Source: Arbacia lixula
Lineage: Eukaryota > Echinodermata > Echinoidea > Arbacioida > Arbaciidae
NCBI GenBank assembly: GCA_963669155.1
Contig: OZ022577.1
Location: 33,363,850 to 33,427,849 of the forward strand
Reading direction: 5' to 3'
Length of the DNA: 64,000 nt
The translations under genes and the position numbers were made by a program. The notes under the pieces are model-generated. The model was not told where the DNA came from. It did no database searches and was given only the letters and a program-made list of their open reading frames with translations. Below are positions 1 through 12,700 of the stretch, piece after piece. How positions within the stretch are numbered: position 1 is the first letter of the stretch; each line of letters starts with the position of its first letter.

Positions 1-670
1 AACCACCCTTGCACTATAGAGTAGAAGGCAAGTCCACTAGATCACAAATATTATACTTCGGAGCAATTAATACAAGCAAGCTTTGTTTTCAAAATCAAAT
101 TCAAGAATTAATTTTTGGGGTCTCTTTTAAAACTATGTTCGCAACTAGCAGAATGTGTCCTGAATTTTGTTCATTCCATTCGGGTGGAGCTACTGTCAAT
201 CATCCTTACAAGAAATGAAAAGTATAACCCAGGTGATTATTGAATTGGCCGACACTTGTCATAGAGAGATATTTGGATGTTTCAGGTCATTAATCTTTAA
301 TGCATGTGCACCTGCTTTCAAGTTTTCAGTTCAGCAACCATCTTTGTCCAACTCTGTTGGACTTCAGTGCAGTGCTACTTCTGTCGAGCTGCTCTACTGC
401 CTTCTTGACCGATCTTAATCAAGTTACCGCTTCTCTGCATGTGCGAGTGCAAATATCTATGAGTGGATGCAATTTTTTCACTTTCCTTCTCTTGACTTTC
501 CTTCTCCCGGCTCACCTATACAGTAGAGAGACATCCAGTAATTTGAGTCTAACTACTGAGGTCCTTTATTTGATTTTGCTTTCTCGCGGTTCATGTTTAA
601 TTTGTCACCAATTACAAATCTTCGCTCTACTACTGCTAAGAAAAAAAAATGGACTACTTCATTACATGAA

Positions 671-1556
671 GTTTCCGGTATGCATTCATGAGTGTTACTT
701 TACATTTCTGAGAGTGTGTTTTTGCTCTATGTGTATCCCTGCCTACTTCACTACATTAAAGGGAAAATCCACCCGGAAATTTCAATAAAAGCAAAAACAT
801 GAAAGAAAGAAGAGAGAGTTTGACGGAAATCTGTCAAAGGATAAGGAACTTATGATTTTTTAAGGTTAAATCTTATGACGTCAGCTTCAAGATGCTCTCC
901 CTCATGTTGTGTACTATTTTCCCCCAAAATTTCCTTTTTTCTGTTTTTTGATGAAGGAATAAATTTTTTTCATACAGGCATGGTGTTCACAAGTAAATTT
1001 TATGTTTCAAAAGGGCAGAATGTCACTTGTCAGATATGTGTGCTTGACACATGGTACACAACCATGGAACGCATGGCTCAAAGAACGCAAAAACGGTAAG
1101 AATGAAAAAAAATTGATGCCGATTTTACGGGTGGCACACTAAATTTACGCATGGCTCACAATCACTTTCTGGACCCGACGCGTGGTGTATGCGCCACACG
1201 TTTTCTACACTGGGGACCACACTGCATAGAGGTATGTGTGTAAAAACATGGGTCTAATGATATATCAAATGCACAGGTAACATGATATATAAACTTTTGA
1301 GAAAATTAATATTGAAAAAACAACAACAAGCATGTACCATATGGGAGAGCAGCTCATATGTGACGTCCCCAAATCTTCATTGTAACTTTCTTATCCTTTG
1401 ATGGATTTTCAGCAAACCTTCATTAATTTTTTTCTGCTTTCATTAATATCAACTAACCTCAGGCTGGACTTTCCCTTTAAGTTTCTGGTATGCATTCATG
1501 AATGTTACTTTACATTTCTGAGAGTGCATTCTTGCTCTAAGTGTCTCACTGCTTGT
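671..1556 (+). repeat. ~75-bp direct repeat flanking the TIR element
   Basis: The segments 671-746 and 1481-1556 share gtttc(c/t)ggtatgcattcatga(g/a)tgttactttacatttctgagagtg and more, about 80% identity by eye. Together they frame the 756-1480 element, so the pair may be arms of a larger mobile unit or a duplication made after insertion. Confidence 0.6.
756..1480. mobile_element. DNA transposon relic with long inverted ends
   Basis: The ends read attaaagggaaaatccaccc and, in reverse complement, ttaaagggaaagtccagcct. The similarity of the arms continues inward for roughly 150 bases (caaaggataag, tgacgtc and gctctccc recur in both arms in inverted order). No transposase reading frame is seen, so it is non-autonomous. 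A related end (taaagggaacgtccaccctg) appears alone at 61613-61632. Confidence 0.6.
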
Positions 1557-2531
1557 GGGAAGGTATGGGGTAAGTATTAGAGTCAGAGTGAGGAGGAAGC
1601 AGATAAACAAGCCACACCATTACCAATCAGAGACAGAGAGAGAAGCCGTGCACCACTCAACAACACCAAAACAAGAACATAAAGTAAAGCTGTGTTTGCA
1701 TCAAAATTCACAAATATTGTCTCTCTTTAAATCTGTATCGAATTAAACGGATACAAATATCTCACCGTTGCAACACTACATGATGTAGCTCATATCAATA
1801 TGAGCCCTTAAAATATTTAATGCTTACGCAACTTTGAAAACATGTTGGGACATGTACTTGAGATGATACAACAGAAAAACTTAAGATTCTAGACTCCAAT
1901 TCTAAAAAAAGTTTTTTTTTAGTAGACACTGATTGATGTTCTGACTTAGGTATCCTTAGAAAGCTTATTTGCAACACATTACATTTTCATTTCCCTGTCA
2001 AAAAACAAATGAAAAAGAAAAGAAATACTTGAAGCAAAGAGCAAGAGACCCTATTATCACACTAATACTAGGCTTTACAGTAGTCTCAAGTCATGGCATG
2101 TTAAGTTAACTTCATAAACACTGAGTACTATGTGTTAACAAACACATTTCCCCCTTTTGATCAATAATAACCAAAACGCTACAACTCAAATCACGCTGAA
2201 AGTTACAAACATTACACAGTTGAGGGATGACAGCATCTTGGGATGCAATGCAGCTCGCAATGAATTAATTATGTTTGTGTTTATCAGATAATAGAATTAT
2301 CAGGGAAATGGAAATAAATGTGCAGATGTGCTTTTCAATGATACCTAATTCAAATAATCAGCAAAATATACTACTATCTTTATAAATTCTTTGTTATCAT
2401 ACTAGAGATAGGGCTTAGATTCTTGTGTGTGTGTGATATTTGATGCAAACACGGGGGTAATAAAAATAGCTACAAACTGTCAAATAAAAACACAACATGT
2501 GTAGAGAGGATAATATTCTTGACTGTGAGCG

Positions 2532-2719
2532 TCAAGGTGAAATATAAGCACACAAGTCCCATGGGGTTAAAGAAAAGGTCGCTGAGTTTTTACCCGTTGA
2601 CTTGGAGGTGAGCTGCAGCTTGGAGGGTAGCAGAGAGGTTTTGCTGTCGACGCTGGTCAGATTGTGAGCGGGGCCAGGGGCACTGCCCGATGACTCGGGG
2701 CTAGTGAAAAACCTTGTGT
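2532..2719 (-). CDS. RALGAPA1: RALGAPA probable terminal exon 40
   Basis: With acceptor ccaag at 2720-2724 the phase is correct and the frame reads [35 protein letters not shown] and onward to a TGA at 2532-2534. The human protein I compared with has no matching tail. A weak donor (gtaaaa, 2588-2593) could instead end the exon at 2594 and send splicing to an exon left of the window, so the last 20 residues and the stop are uncertain. Confidence 0.6.
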
Positions 2720-5700
2720 CTTGGATTGATGCATGCAAGGAACAGGAGGTTCATTAAACATCTCTTCAGGTTCATGTCCTTACCATCACATATACAATGC
2801 ACTTGTAAGTGCATTGTAAGTACTGTGTCTGTTCCATTTCACAGACATCCTTTGGTTATTTCACCACATAAGTACATTGTTTCAAGAATGTTTCATTGTA
2901 TGGAGTACCATCAGCCGTTTAATTAATGCAGATTCATTGTGCTCTCCCTTGAGTAAAAAAAGAAAGCTTAATGTTGGTTTTTACTTTGAATTCATGTTCA
3001 ATGCCCCATGTCTCTTGATGATTTTTTCTTGGATTTGATGCATGAACAAAAATAGGATGCTTTGGGGGAAATAAACTCAACCTAGATGCTTGAGGATTTG
3101 TAAGATGTAATACTTACAATGCATCCATAAAAATGTAGGAATGGGATACTGCAAGTCAGACAGGCTCTTAAAGTGATTTTATGCAGCAGTATACTTTTGC
3201 ATTGAATGAAGGGAAATATAGGTACTCCAAATACTTTCATGATGCATGTAATGTTTTGCTTTGTTTTCTTAAAAAAAGCTGTATTTTGGGGATATGAGTG
3301 GCCACAAGAACATCAAATCATGATATGTGATCACCATATGAAGCATGAACACTTCACATATAAACCCCCTTGTCCACAGAATACCAACAAATTTGAAAGG
3401 TACACTACAGCTCAAAGGAATTGGCATAGGGAAAGGGAAGAAAGGGAAGGAGTTGCAGTTTTAAACCATGATATATTTTGTCCAGTTCAGCATGGAACAC
3501 AATGCTTTAGCCTAAAAAGCATCGTGTTTCATGCTGAACTGGACAAAATATACCACAATTTAAAACCGCAGCTCATTCCCTTTCCCTTTCCCTATGCCAA
3601 TTCCTTTAGCTGTAGTGTATATCAGCACTAACAAATACTGACGGTCTGGATGAAATTAATGACGGTTGACATGACAAGGCCAAATTTGCACAATGCTTTC
3701 AGCTTGTCAGGGCATGTTCAAATGACTGATTTTATATATTCCTGCAATCACACTTGATACATTTGTATAATTTTGCAATGTTGAGTACACAGAAAAGCTA
3801 TAGAGACACTTGAAACATAAAACCTGTGAAGTGTTGGAGAAGATGATGTATACATGTATGTACAACATGATCACAAATTGCACATTTTCATGATAGTGAA
3901 AAAAGCTCCCCAAATTCATAGGAAAATCAAAAGCACAATCAATACTGATAGGTACTTTTTTGAGAACCAGGTGAAAATAAATAAATTCCTAGAGAGGCAA
4001 GGAATGGTACTGCTTGCTCAGAGAAGAATGAACTTGATGCCATTCATGATATAATTTATATTACAGGCAAGGAAAGCATAGGATTACGAGAATAACAAAA
4101 CATGTCTTTTTGTGGTATCCACGATTTCATGAAGAATATTTGCAAGAAAACATATCATGTAGCACATGTAAGTAAATAAAGAAAAGCCATAGACTCAACT
4201 ACATGTAACTCCAGCTTTTCTTACAAATACCCAGCATTCATTTAAAAAATGCATTTCTTTGAGTGGACGTTTTGAATGGACTACACACCAGAGACTGGCA
4301 CAAATAGAAACGGACATACGGCCTCAAGTGAAATGCTGAGAATTTTTATTCAATAACATCATAACAAAAACCCTCATTTCAACAGCCCACATCTAATCAG
4401 AGTCCCAGCTAAAAAGTCAAAAGATCTCATGAAATTGTTTTCCCCAAAGCAAACGCAGGGTCCTCCTGATGCCACGCACATTCCAAACAGAATGAGAAGA
4501 TGTAAGTCAAGTGGCTGTTTCTTGGACGAGAGAGAAACGATCACCTCCAATTAAAATCAGTATCACTGCTCTCATTTAAACCAAACCTCGCACAGACATA
4601 TTTTGTCTTTGGCAGCGCAACTTACGATTGGAAGAAAGCAATTTGCGCCAGAGAAATGTGAAGAGGCCAGACTGTATTATGTCTTGAGAACATGAATGGA
4701 AAAGGACGACCTGAAGAACCACTTGAAGTGTTTCTTCACTTTGAGATATGCCCAGGCATCTGACTGTAAATGCCTGAAGCATGATGATTTCACTCCACAT
4801 GCATACTCAAAACCCATCACATCAAATGATACAATGCCAACAATTTGGAGGATCACCATTATTGGGTCACTTACTCCTTTGTACAAACAAAGAATGTGTA
4901 AACACCTCGACAGCGCAATGACGAGCAAATACCTTATTGTTTTTCATTGAGCGACCCGGTATTTAGGAATGGAGAAGAGGCTTGGTACTTACTTCGAATC
5001 TTCTGTCTTGCCAGGGCGGGCTCAAAGACGTGAGCTGAGAAGTCTTCAAACGTTGAGAGGTCTTTGTGGTTCTTTACGATGGTCGCCAGGTATTTTGCCC
5101 TCTCCTCATAGCTGTTAGAAGTAGGTGCAGTTAAGGATCATACTGTAAAGCAGCGACAACCTGGATATTACGGCCGCTCAAGGGAGGCGAGAGATGTGGT
5201 CTTTATAAACAGGTTACTTAAACAATCATCAAGGTATCAACTCCTTACTTGATTTACATGATTTAATGATTTAATGAAAAATATTCTTTAACCGCTTGTG
5301 CATCACATATGTATTTGTTTGCAAAAAATGCCCTTTTGCCTGACACACAAAAGATAAAGAGATACAAAACATATGGATGCACCCATATAGCGCAGAATTG
5401 AGAGATAATGTTACCCGAAATGTCATGTATCCCATTGTAAATCTCCTGCAAAAAACAACAACCATATGCTATATGTATCCCATTGTACACATTTTGAGTG
5501 GAATTGCTCACATACTGTTACATTTCAGTGAAACCAGTCGCAGACAGAGAGCAACCTCCCATCAGATTTAACAAAACATTTTACAAAAAGCTCATAATTG
5601 AGTTAAGATACTGCATTCCTAGCATATCTTGCATTCATTGACAAATGAACAATGAAATGGTCGGATACAGACTTATATCTAAATTCTTGCCATTTAAGGA

Positions 5701-8700
5701 ATTTCCTGTACAGGCAGATACATGTACATGGGCCTTAATTGCCAGCGTTATAGTTCATGTGGTATGATTACCATGTGCAAACTGTTAGAGCACCAAATGT
5801 ATGGAGTGCTTAACCCTTTGTGTGCCAGACTAAACATTTCTCTATGGGATTTGTGTGTGTTAATGGCAGAATAATGAACAAGTGGCATGACGGGTTAAAA
5901 ACAATTATCGTCAAATTCATAATTCTGGAATGACTGATGTAGTAATCTACCATGGGATTTGACATTGTCTAGTCAAGGTTTAATTGGCAAAACATCTTCA
6001 AATAATGCACTGAATGAAGAAGCATTTATATTGCATTAATGCCATCATAAACGACATGCCCTTTATGGTTTGTGTGGAATAAATACCCCTAGCTCCCACG
6101 TGCATAATGATATGCGTTGAAAGGTTTGGTGAGGTTCTTACGATGCCCTGTCATAGGATTTACCTGTGATGGAGGGACAATGTAGTCACGACCATAATGT
6201 CCCCATAGACATCCTTTTATCTCTCTATACATGGGCCATAGTTTTGGTCATCACGCTTAATGACTAGTTTCCTGATGGAAATCATGTCAATGCATCCCCA
6301 CACACATCTTAGAAGCCATGCATTATTCACTTCATTGACGTGATCAAATTATCACCATACTATCTGTCTATCTCCTTTCCTCCTTTCTGTTTTACCCGGT
6401 AGAAGAGAGGGCGGCTGAATAGGGTGATGCCATTAAAATATACATGTATGTAAAATCGCTCTTCATTTCTGCAATTTACGCGCAGGCCAAACAGATATGA
6501 AGGTATGCATGGCACTGGCGGTACGGGTGGCGCAAGAGGTTACAAACAGCCATTCACATGCACCACAATTATTGTTTAAACGGAGTCTCAGGTTTCTGCA
6601 CGCCCAGACATTCAATCTGCGCTGATTGTTCCATATTTTCAATTCTGCTGGTTGCTCAAATATTGGGTTGCTCTTAGTGCCAACTCACCGTGAGTCAGCG
6701 TTCCCACTGCCAACCCCTTGCATCAACTGGCTCTCACCCGTGCAGCTTGCGTACACAGAAATCACACTCCAGGGCATACACCAATCCTTGGATGCTATCA
6801 AACCACCTGGAGTTAGTAAATGGGGCTGTGCATCGCGCGGCTCTGACTCGCACTAACCTAATTACACCGCAGTGGGAACGCACCACACGGAAAGATACGG
6901 GCATGCAACTCAATCCTCACTGATTGATATGAATAGCCCCACAGTGTGATTGCTTTTATCATTCACACTCAATTACAGAGCCTTAAGCAAGGCTGTGCAC
7001 ATCTCCCTGCATTTGGCTTGACTCTGCGGGTCAGGGGTTCATCAATTAAACCGAATACGAGAACCCGGAGAGTCATCAACGTAAAGCAATGCACGAAAAG
7101 ACATGACGAATAACACCTTGTGCCTCTCAAATTTCTCTGCTAAAATTGCTACAGGAGAAGTTGGAGAAAGCAAACAAGATGAATCCCTTGTGCATCCTAC
7201 TCCCCCTTCCCCTCCCCCTTCCCCTCCCCCCTCCTACTACACAATACATCTTAAAACACTATGCATACGACACAGGTTAATGATAAGCCTATTTAACAAG
7301 AAAAGATCTATGCAAATGCAATCATCACACAATCCATATATGTTTGAATACATGATGATGAACCCTTTTCTCCATCTGAATCAGGGAGCTTCTACATGTC
7401 CTATCAGACCTGACCATGTGCCCTTAGATGTATTTGATTGAAATTCCTTTCCTGTACAACCTGACTTGTACATGTACATCACCCCTATTATTCACCCTTG
7501 AAAAGGAGCTCAAAGCATCTACATGTGCTTGACATAACAAATGCAGTGAGCTGAATAAATGAAAAAGGTCAAAAGAGGGAAGAGGTATTCATAACTCCCG
7601 GTTATCCATTCTGCACAACTCCCTGGAAGTTTAATAGTTCATATAGCCCTCATTTTGATGGATACACATAAAACAGGTAAATGTGCACTGATAGGTTACA
7701 AATTTGATCATGTTGGAAGGCACCAGCAGATGTATATTGATGCACTAAAAATGCCATGGCATAGAAAGTGAGAGACAAAATACAAAATGTACTGTCCATC
7801 AACCTTCTCCATTAATATCACATTTTGTGTTTTGAATATCTCTTTTCTTTTCATGATTATCATTGAAGACATAAAGTGGGCACTAAGTTGGGAAAAACAT
7901 AACTTTCTAAATAGATGATGCAATTTAATGAACTTTAAAATATTATGTTAAAAGTACCTTTATTAGCTCACACCAATATGCATTGTATATAAAAAAAAAG
8001 GGGGGGGGGTGAATTTAATTTGATTAGGAATCTGAAAATGAAAACTTGACAGTTATCATTACTTAACTGTAGGAAATTTGTTATTAATCCTATTTATTCT
8101 TACCTATAAATATCAAATTTATTGATCAATCTGTTGGAAAGAATAGCAAGTTGTTAAAATAAATATGTCATGTATATGATGCCACGTAGAAGCCAATAAT
8201 TCATGTTAAAATGGATTTAATTTGGTATTTTTTAGATAGAAGTTACTCTTGTATGATTATAATGCAAGTTACTTCTTCATTACGTCAGCCCCACATTTGT
8301 TTTGAATCAGTCAATCGACAGCATACCAGCAGAAATTAAAATTATGATATTGTGCTCTTGGTACTTCTTCTTCCATATTAAGTTTAGCATACTAATTAAT
8401 ATCTACAGTGTACAGTGCAGCAGCACCAGTAGCAACATTAACTTCAAACGACTAATACGTCTTCGCAAAATGCTCTTTCTCCCAAAGCACTAAATTGCAT
8501 TTCAATTTCAATCTCTGCATTTAGCCCTGGGTCACAGTTAGTCCTTGTTAAATATGCGGCGCGGAGCACATTTCCCAATCATAAAGGGGCATCTGACGAT
8601 ATGTAGTCTTTAAGAGCGCCAGCGAGGGAGGATTGACAAGAGGTCCTTGCAAAACCAGAAGCTGCAAGAAATCCTCCCCTCCAGTAATACGTATTACCAT

Positions 8701-9264
8701 ATCAAGTCTTAATATAGACCAAATTTTGTCAGCCAATTTCTTGACCCCAATACTGCCACAAACCGGCTACATTATTCCACATTTTGTTATCCCGATGTGG
8801 ACTTGTGTTAATTGAATCTCACAAAGAATAGAAACTTGTTGCTCCATCACCCCAATTTAACTGATTGAAATGAGTCTGGCAAAATCTCAGATGGAGAAAA
8901 TTAACCTTTCTACCCCCAAAGAGGTGACTGAAAGGGGAGAATTTGGCTGTTTGTTAATGGCGTTCCATTAACCTATTAACCTCATACCAGCACTCATCCC
9001 TGGTGCACGCTGCGTCAAAGTTAATATCTTTTGTGATCCCATTCAATTAAGCATAATTCAGGATGCTTTTAGTGACAATTTTCGAGCCCTCTGCTGCGAG
9101 AAAAGGATACGTATTCATCATGAAGAAAAGAAAAGTGTGAGCCACAGACAAATGTGGGGGAAGGGAGAGAAAGGTACGGAAATACGGATAGAAAAAGAGA
9201 GAAATTTACTGAAAAAAGTCAGTGGATGGAAGGGGAATGAGAGTGAGCTGAAAAGAAAGAGAGA

Positions 9265-9345
<81 letters not shown>

Positions 9346-9663
9346 TGGGGGGGGGGGTTAAGGAACAGCGAGAGAGAATAAAACTGGGATGGGGATATGA
9401 CAAGAATGAGATGGAAAAGGAAGGAGACAGAGTCTACATGTAAAAGAGAGGGACAGAGAAAGAAAAAACAATGGGAAAATGAGAGAAGTGTAGAGAGAGA
9501 AGGATTAAGAGATAGAAAGAAAGAGAAAAGGGAAAAGAATGGGAACAGAGAGAGAGAAAGAGAGAGAAGAGATGAAGAGAGAAAGAGAGGGGAGAGAGAA
9601 AGAAATGGTAGAGAGGTAGAGAGAAGAAGGGGGAGAAATATGTATAAAGAGAACTGGGTATAA

Positions 9664-9734
<71 letters not shown>

Positions 9735-12700
9735 AGAGAGGGAGAGAGAGAGAGAGAGATGAAGAGAGAAAGAGAGGAGGACAGATAGGTAGAGGGAGGA
9801 AGGGGAGAAATAAATAGAGAGAGAACTGCGTAGAAAAAGACAGAGAGGGAGAGGGCCAGTCAGGTAGCCACAGCAAGTATATCCATGCTGAGCAGTAAAA
9901 TGCTTCAAGGAGTGAATCCGTAGGATTCTACAGATTGTACCAAACACACATTTTTCCCTAAGCATTTCCAATTGCTTTATTTAGTGTGAATAAATTACCA
10001 ACTACATTAAACTAAATGAAATATACTGTTCAACATAAATGTATCTATTAGGGAAAAGGGAATATAAGTTAAGCTGTACATTTTCTTCCAATCATAATGT
10101 TCTGTAGAAATGTATGATAGCATACATTTGTGCACACTTAAAGTTGTTCCTAAACTCTGAACAAAAAGTCTTACCAGTAACATTTCATTAAAGTACACAA
10201 CACCAGATGAATATGTCATAGTATTGCCAAAAAAAAAACAACCATGAAGTAATTCTACACAAGATATGACCTCAAATATCAAGAGGCCTACAAGTAAGAA
10301 AAGGATACAATTGCTGGTAGAACTCTAGCTGTGAACGCTTGATGCGGTTTGCGTTGATGGCCGTTGCTCTTACCAGGCCTGGCAACACACGGTAGTCTAC
10401 GATGGCCCCATCGAAGAGAGGCCCAAAAAAGGGCACCTAGGGCAGAAGAATGAACAAACAGTGTGTAAGGGCATTTTGTTGGTCGTGTCTGAAATCGAAA
10501 GACAATTATAATCTAATACAGTATATGACACATAACATACAGACTCTTTACAGAGGGTATAATAAACAAAACTATTTTGAAAGTTGGTGATAATAATTCA
10601 TAATCCTAACAATGATGACAATGATTATAATCTTTATGCCTGCTTTGCCCAATGACAGGATATTGGGAAAGAAAGTTAAAGTCAAAATGAATCACCACAT
10701 AAATAGATCTGAGGAGCCTTGCAAATTTTTTTATCCATTACTCCATGAAGCTAAATTCAAAGCATAGTATAGTAGTGACAGTACAATGCCCTTAACAATG
10801 TTTGTAACGTAGATGATCTGCTTTCAACTTGTGCCAGTCAACATAGGGATAGAGGTACTTTAAAAGTCAACAACACCATGTAATGTAACATACATTGTAT
10901 GTACCAGATTTTGTCAAAATGACTGACAAGATATTTCATAATTGCAAAAAAAATATATGTTACTAATTTTAAACCACTTTTTAAAACTAAGTTAATCGAC
11001 ATTTGATATCTAAAGGATTTGACATGAAGTCTTATCACTTTATCTCCATGGTGTGATCCAAATGATACATGTACATGTCACATTTGCTACAAGAGTTCAC
11101 TGCTTATTGATCATTGACCCCAATTTTATATTTGCCTCATTTATGCAACTGTTATGCTTGTTATTTAAATAATACATTTCTCATAATAACCCAAAAGCTT
11201 GTCCAAGGATTCTTAGACGAGAAACAACTTGACAAACTTGTGGTAAATCACTGGGAACAGTTGCATATGGATTGTGAGAACTCTCCACAAAGCAGTCAGA
11301 AAGAGAGTTTCCATCAGTTAAAACAAACTATGAAAACAGCTACATGTATTCCACACACTTCCTTTCCATAAATTACATGATTTTAGTATGAAGCAAGTTG
11401 GCAGTACGGACAGGCAACCTGAAACATAAGCCAGGGCCCAAAACTAGCGGGACCTGACACACACAGGCACCCAAATCAAAGCTTTGGACCCCTTAAATCT
11501 AACACATTTAACAGGGGCCCTATTCACTAAAAGCCTACAAAGGATATCTACACCCACTTAAAAAAATAAAAAAAGGCAGGCACCTGTATTTGAAGCACGT
11601 TATCAACCATTTATCAATATGATTACAGCAACCATAATTTGCATAATTGTGGAAACATCAATGGCAGGAAGTTGGTAACAATGAATAATTCATTTGAATT
11701 TCTTATTAAGCTTTTTTTTTTTGCTCTCCCTCTCTCTCTTGAGGAGAATGTAGAGGGTATCATGGAGGAAAGTCTCCATAGCCAGAAGCCACAATTTAGC
11801 ACAAGAATTTCAGCTCTTCACAATACATGAAATTTCCCAATAAAAATGATCATCTACATGATCTTAGCCCATGGGTAAAGGGTTAAGGAATGGTAATTAA
11901 CCCTGAACACTTAAAACTGTGAAGGGTATGTTAATTCCTTTTGTAAAATTGCCATCTCTCTCCTCTTTTCTCCTTACCTAAAATTGTTCTGCTCTTTTTA
12001 ATGTAGTTTATTTGTCTTTTGATATCCTTTTTTTTTTTTTTAAAGGAGTACCTTACAAATACAAATTAACTTACTCCCTTCACTCCAAATATGTCTTTTC
12101 TGCACACATTCTTTTTCATCCATCAATTTTCTAGATATTATAATCTTTTGTTACTGCATCTATTTGAAGTCCATGTAAGTACATTTTCACTCTGCAACTT
12201 GTTCAACTAGCAAGGACAGAACTGTTATATCGGCTCTTTCTAATAATAATATTTCTTACATTTACTGCTTCCAAAATTCCCTTAGCTGAAAACTGGGGAA
12301 ATCCTGCGAGGCTGCCTGATGTCTGTTCTATAAAACACCAGCTTGTATTGAGTCATATTTATTTTAACCCTTTAACATGCCACTAGATGATTTCACAGTC
12401 AATACACACAAATCTCATAGAGCAGCATTTTGTCTGGCATACAAAGGGTCAAAGAAAACAAAATTGTACACTTTCAAGCATTTCATTTCTTTGCATGTTG
12501 TTTATCATGATTTCCAATTGAACCAGTGAAAGCATGATGCAAATAATGATTAAACACAATGAGGTGACATCAATGAATCAGGGTTCACTTGGTACACGTA
12601 CATGTACATGGTATCCTTTACAAAACTCTTAAAGTGGTGTTGATGGATAACACATCGAAAAACAAGTCTAATTTAAGATGACCCCCCTCCCAAATATAAA

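Larger units (their letters stand above)
1..2531. other. 3' flank or 3' UTR of RALGAPA
   Basis: No supported gene. If exon 40 is terminal, part of this is 3' UTR. Candidate polyadenylation hexamers on the minus strand are ATTAAA (plus 1816-1821) and AATAAA (plus 565-570), both weak evidence. A TIR element occupies 756-1480 and an ~75-bp direct repeat sits on either side of it. The rest is AT-rich without visible structure. Confidence 0.4.
5112..10308. other. Intron 38, 5197 bp
   Basis: It holds one copy of the family B dispersed repeat (5810-5902), a CCCCTT tract (7201-7236), an A9/G10 run near 7990, and long GT and GA microsatellites (9268-9850). The stretches 6600-7080 and 8780-9110 are less AT-biased and richer in CpG than their surroundings, and could be conserved regulatory DNA; this is inference only. 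Confidence 0.6.

Noticed and set aside
300..788. 162-residue open frame on the plus strand
   Set aside because: Overlaps the direct repeat and TIR element; composition is that of random AT-rich DNA, with Cys/Phe/Leu excess.
3206..3631. 141-residue open frame on the plus strand
   Set aside because: More than half lies in the family C hairpin, which also yields similar frames at 63.2 kb; not a gene.
9219..9971. 250-residue open frame on the minus strand
   Set aside because: It is the translation of GA and GT microsatellites (only Ser, Leu, Pro, Phe, Thr, His); no domain or splice context.
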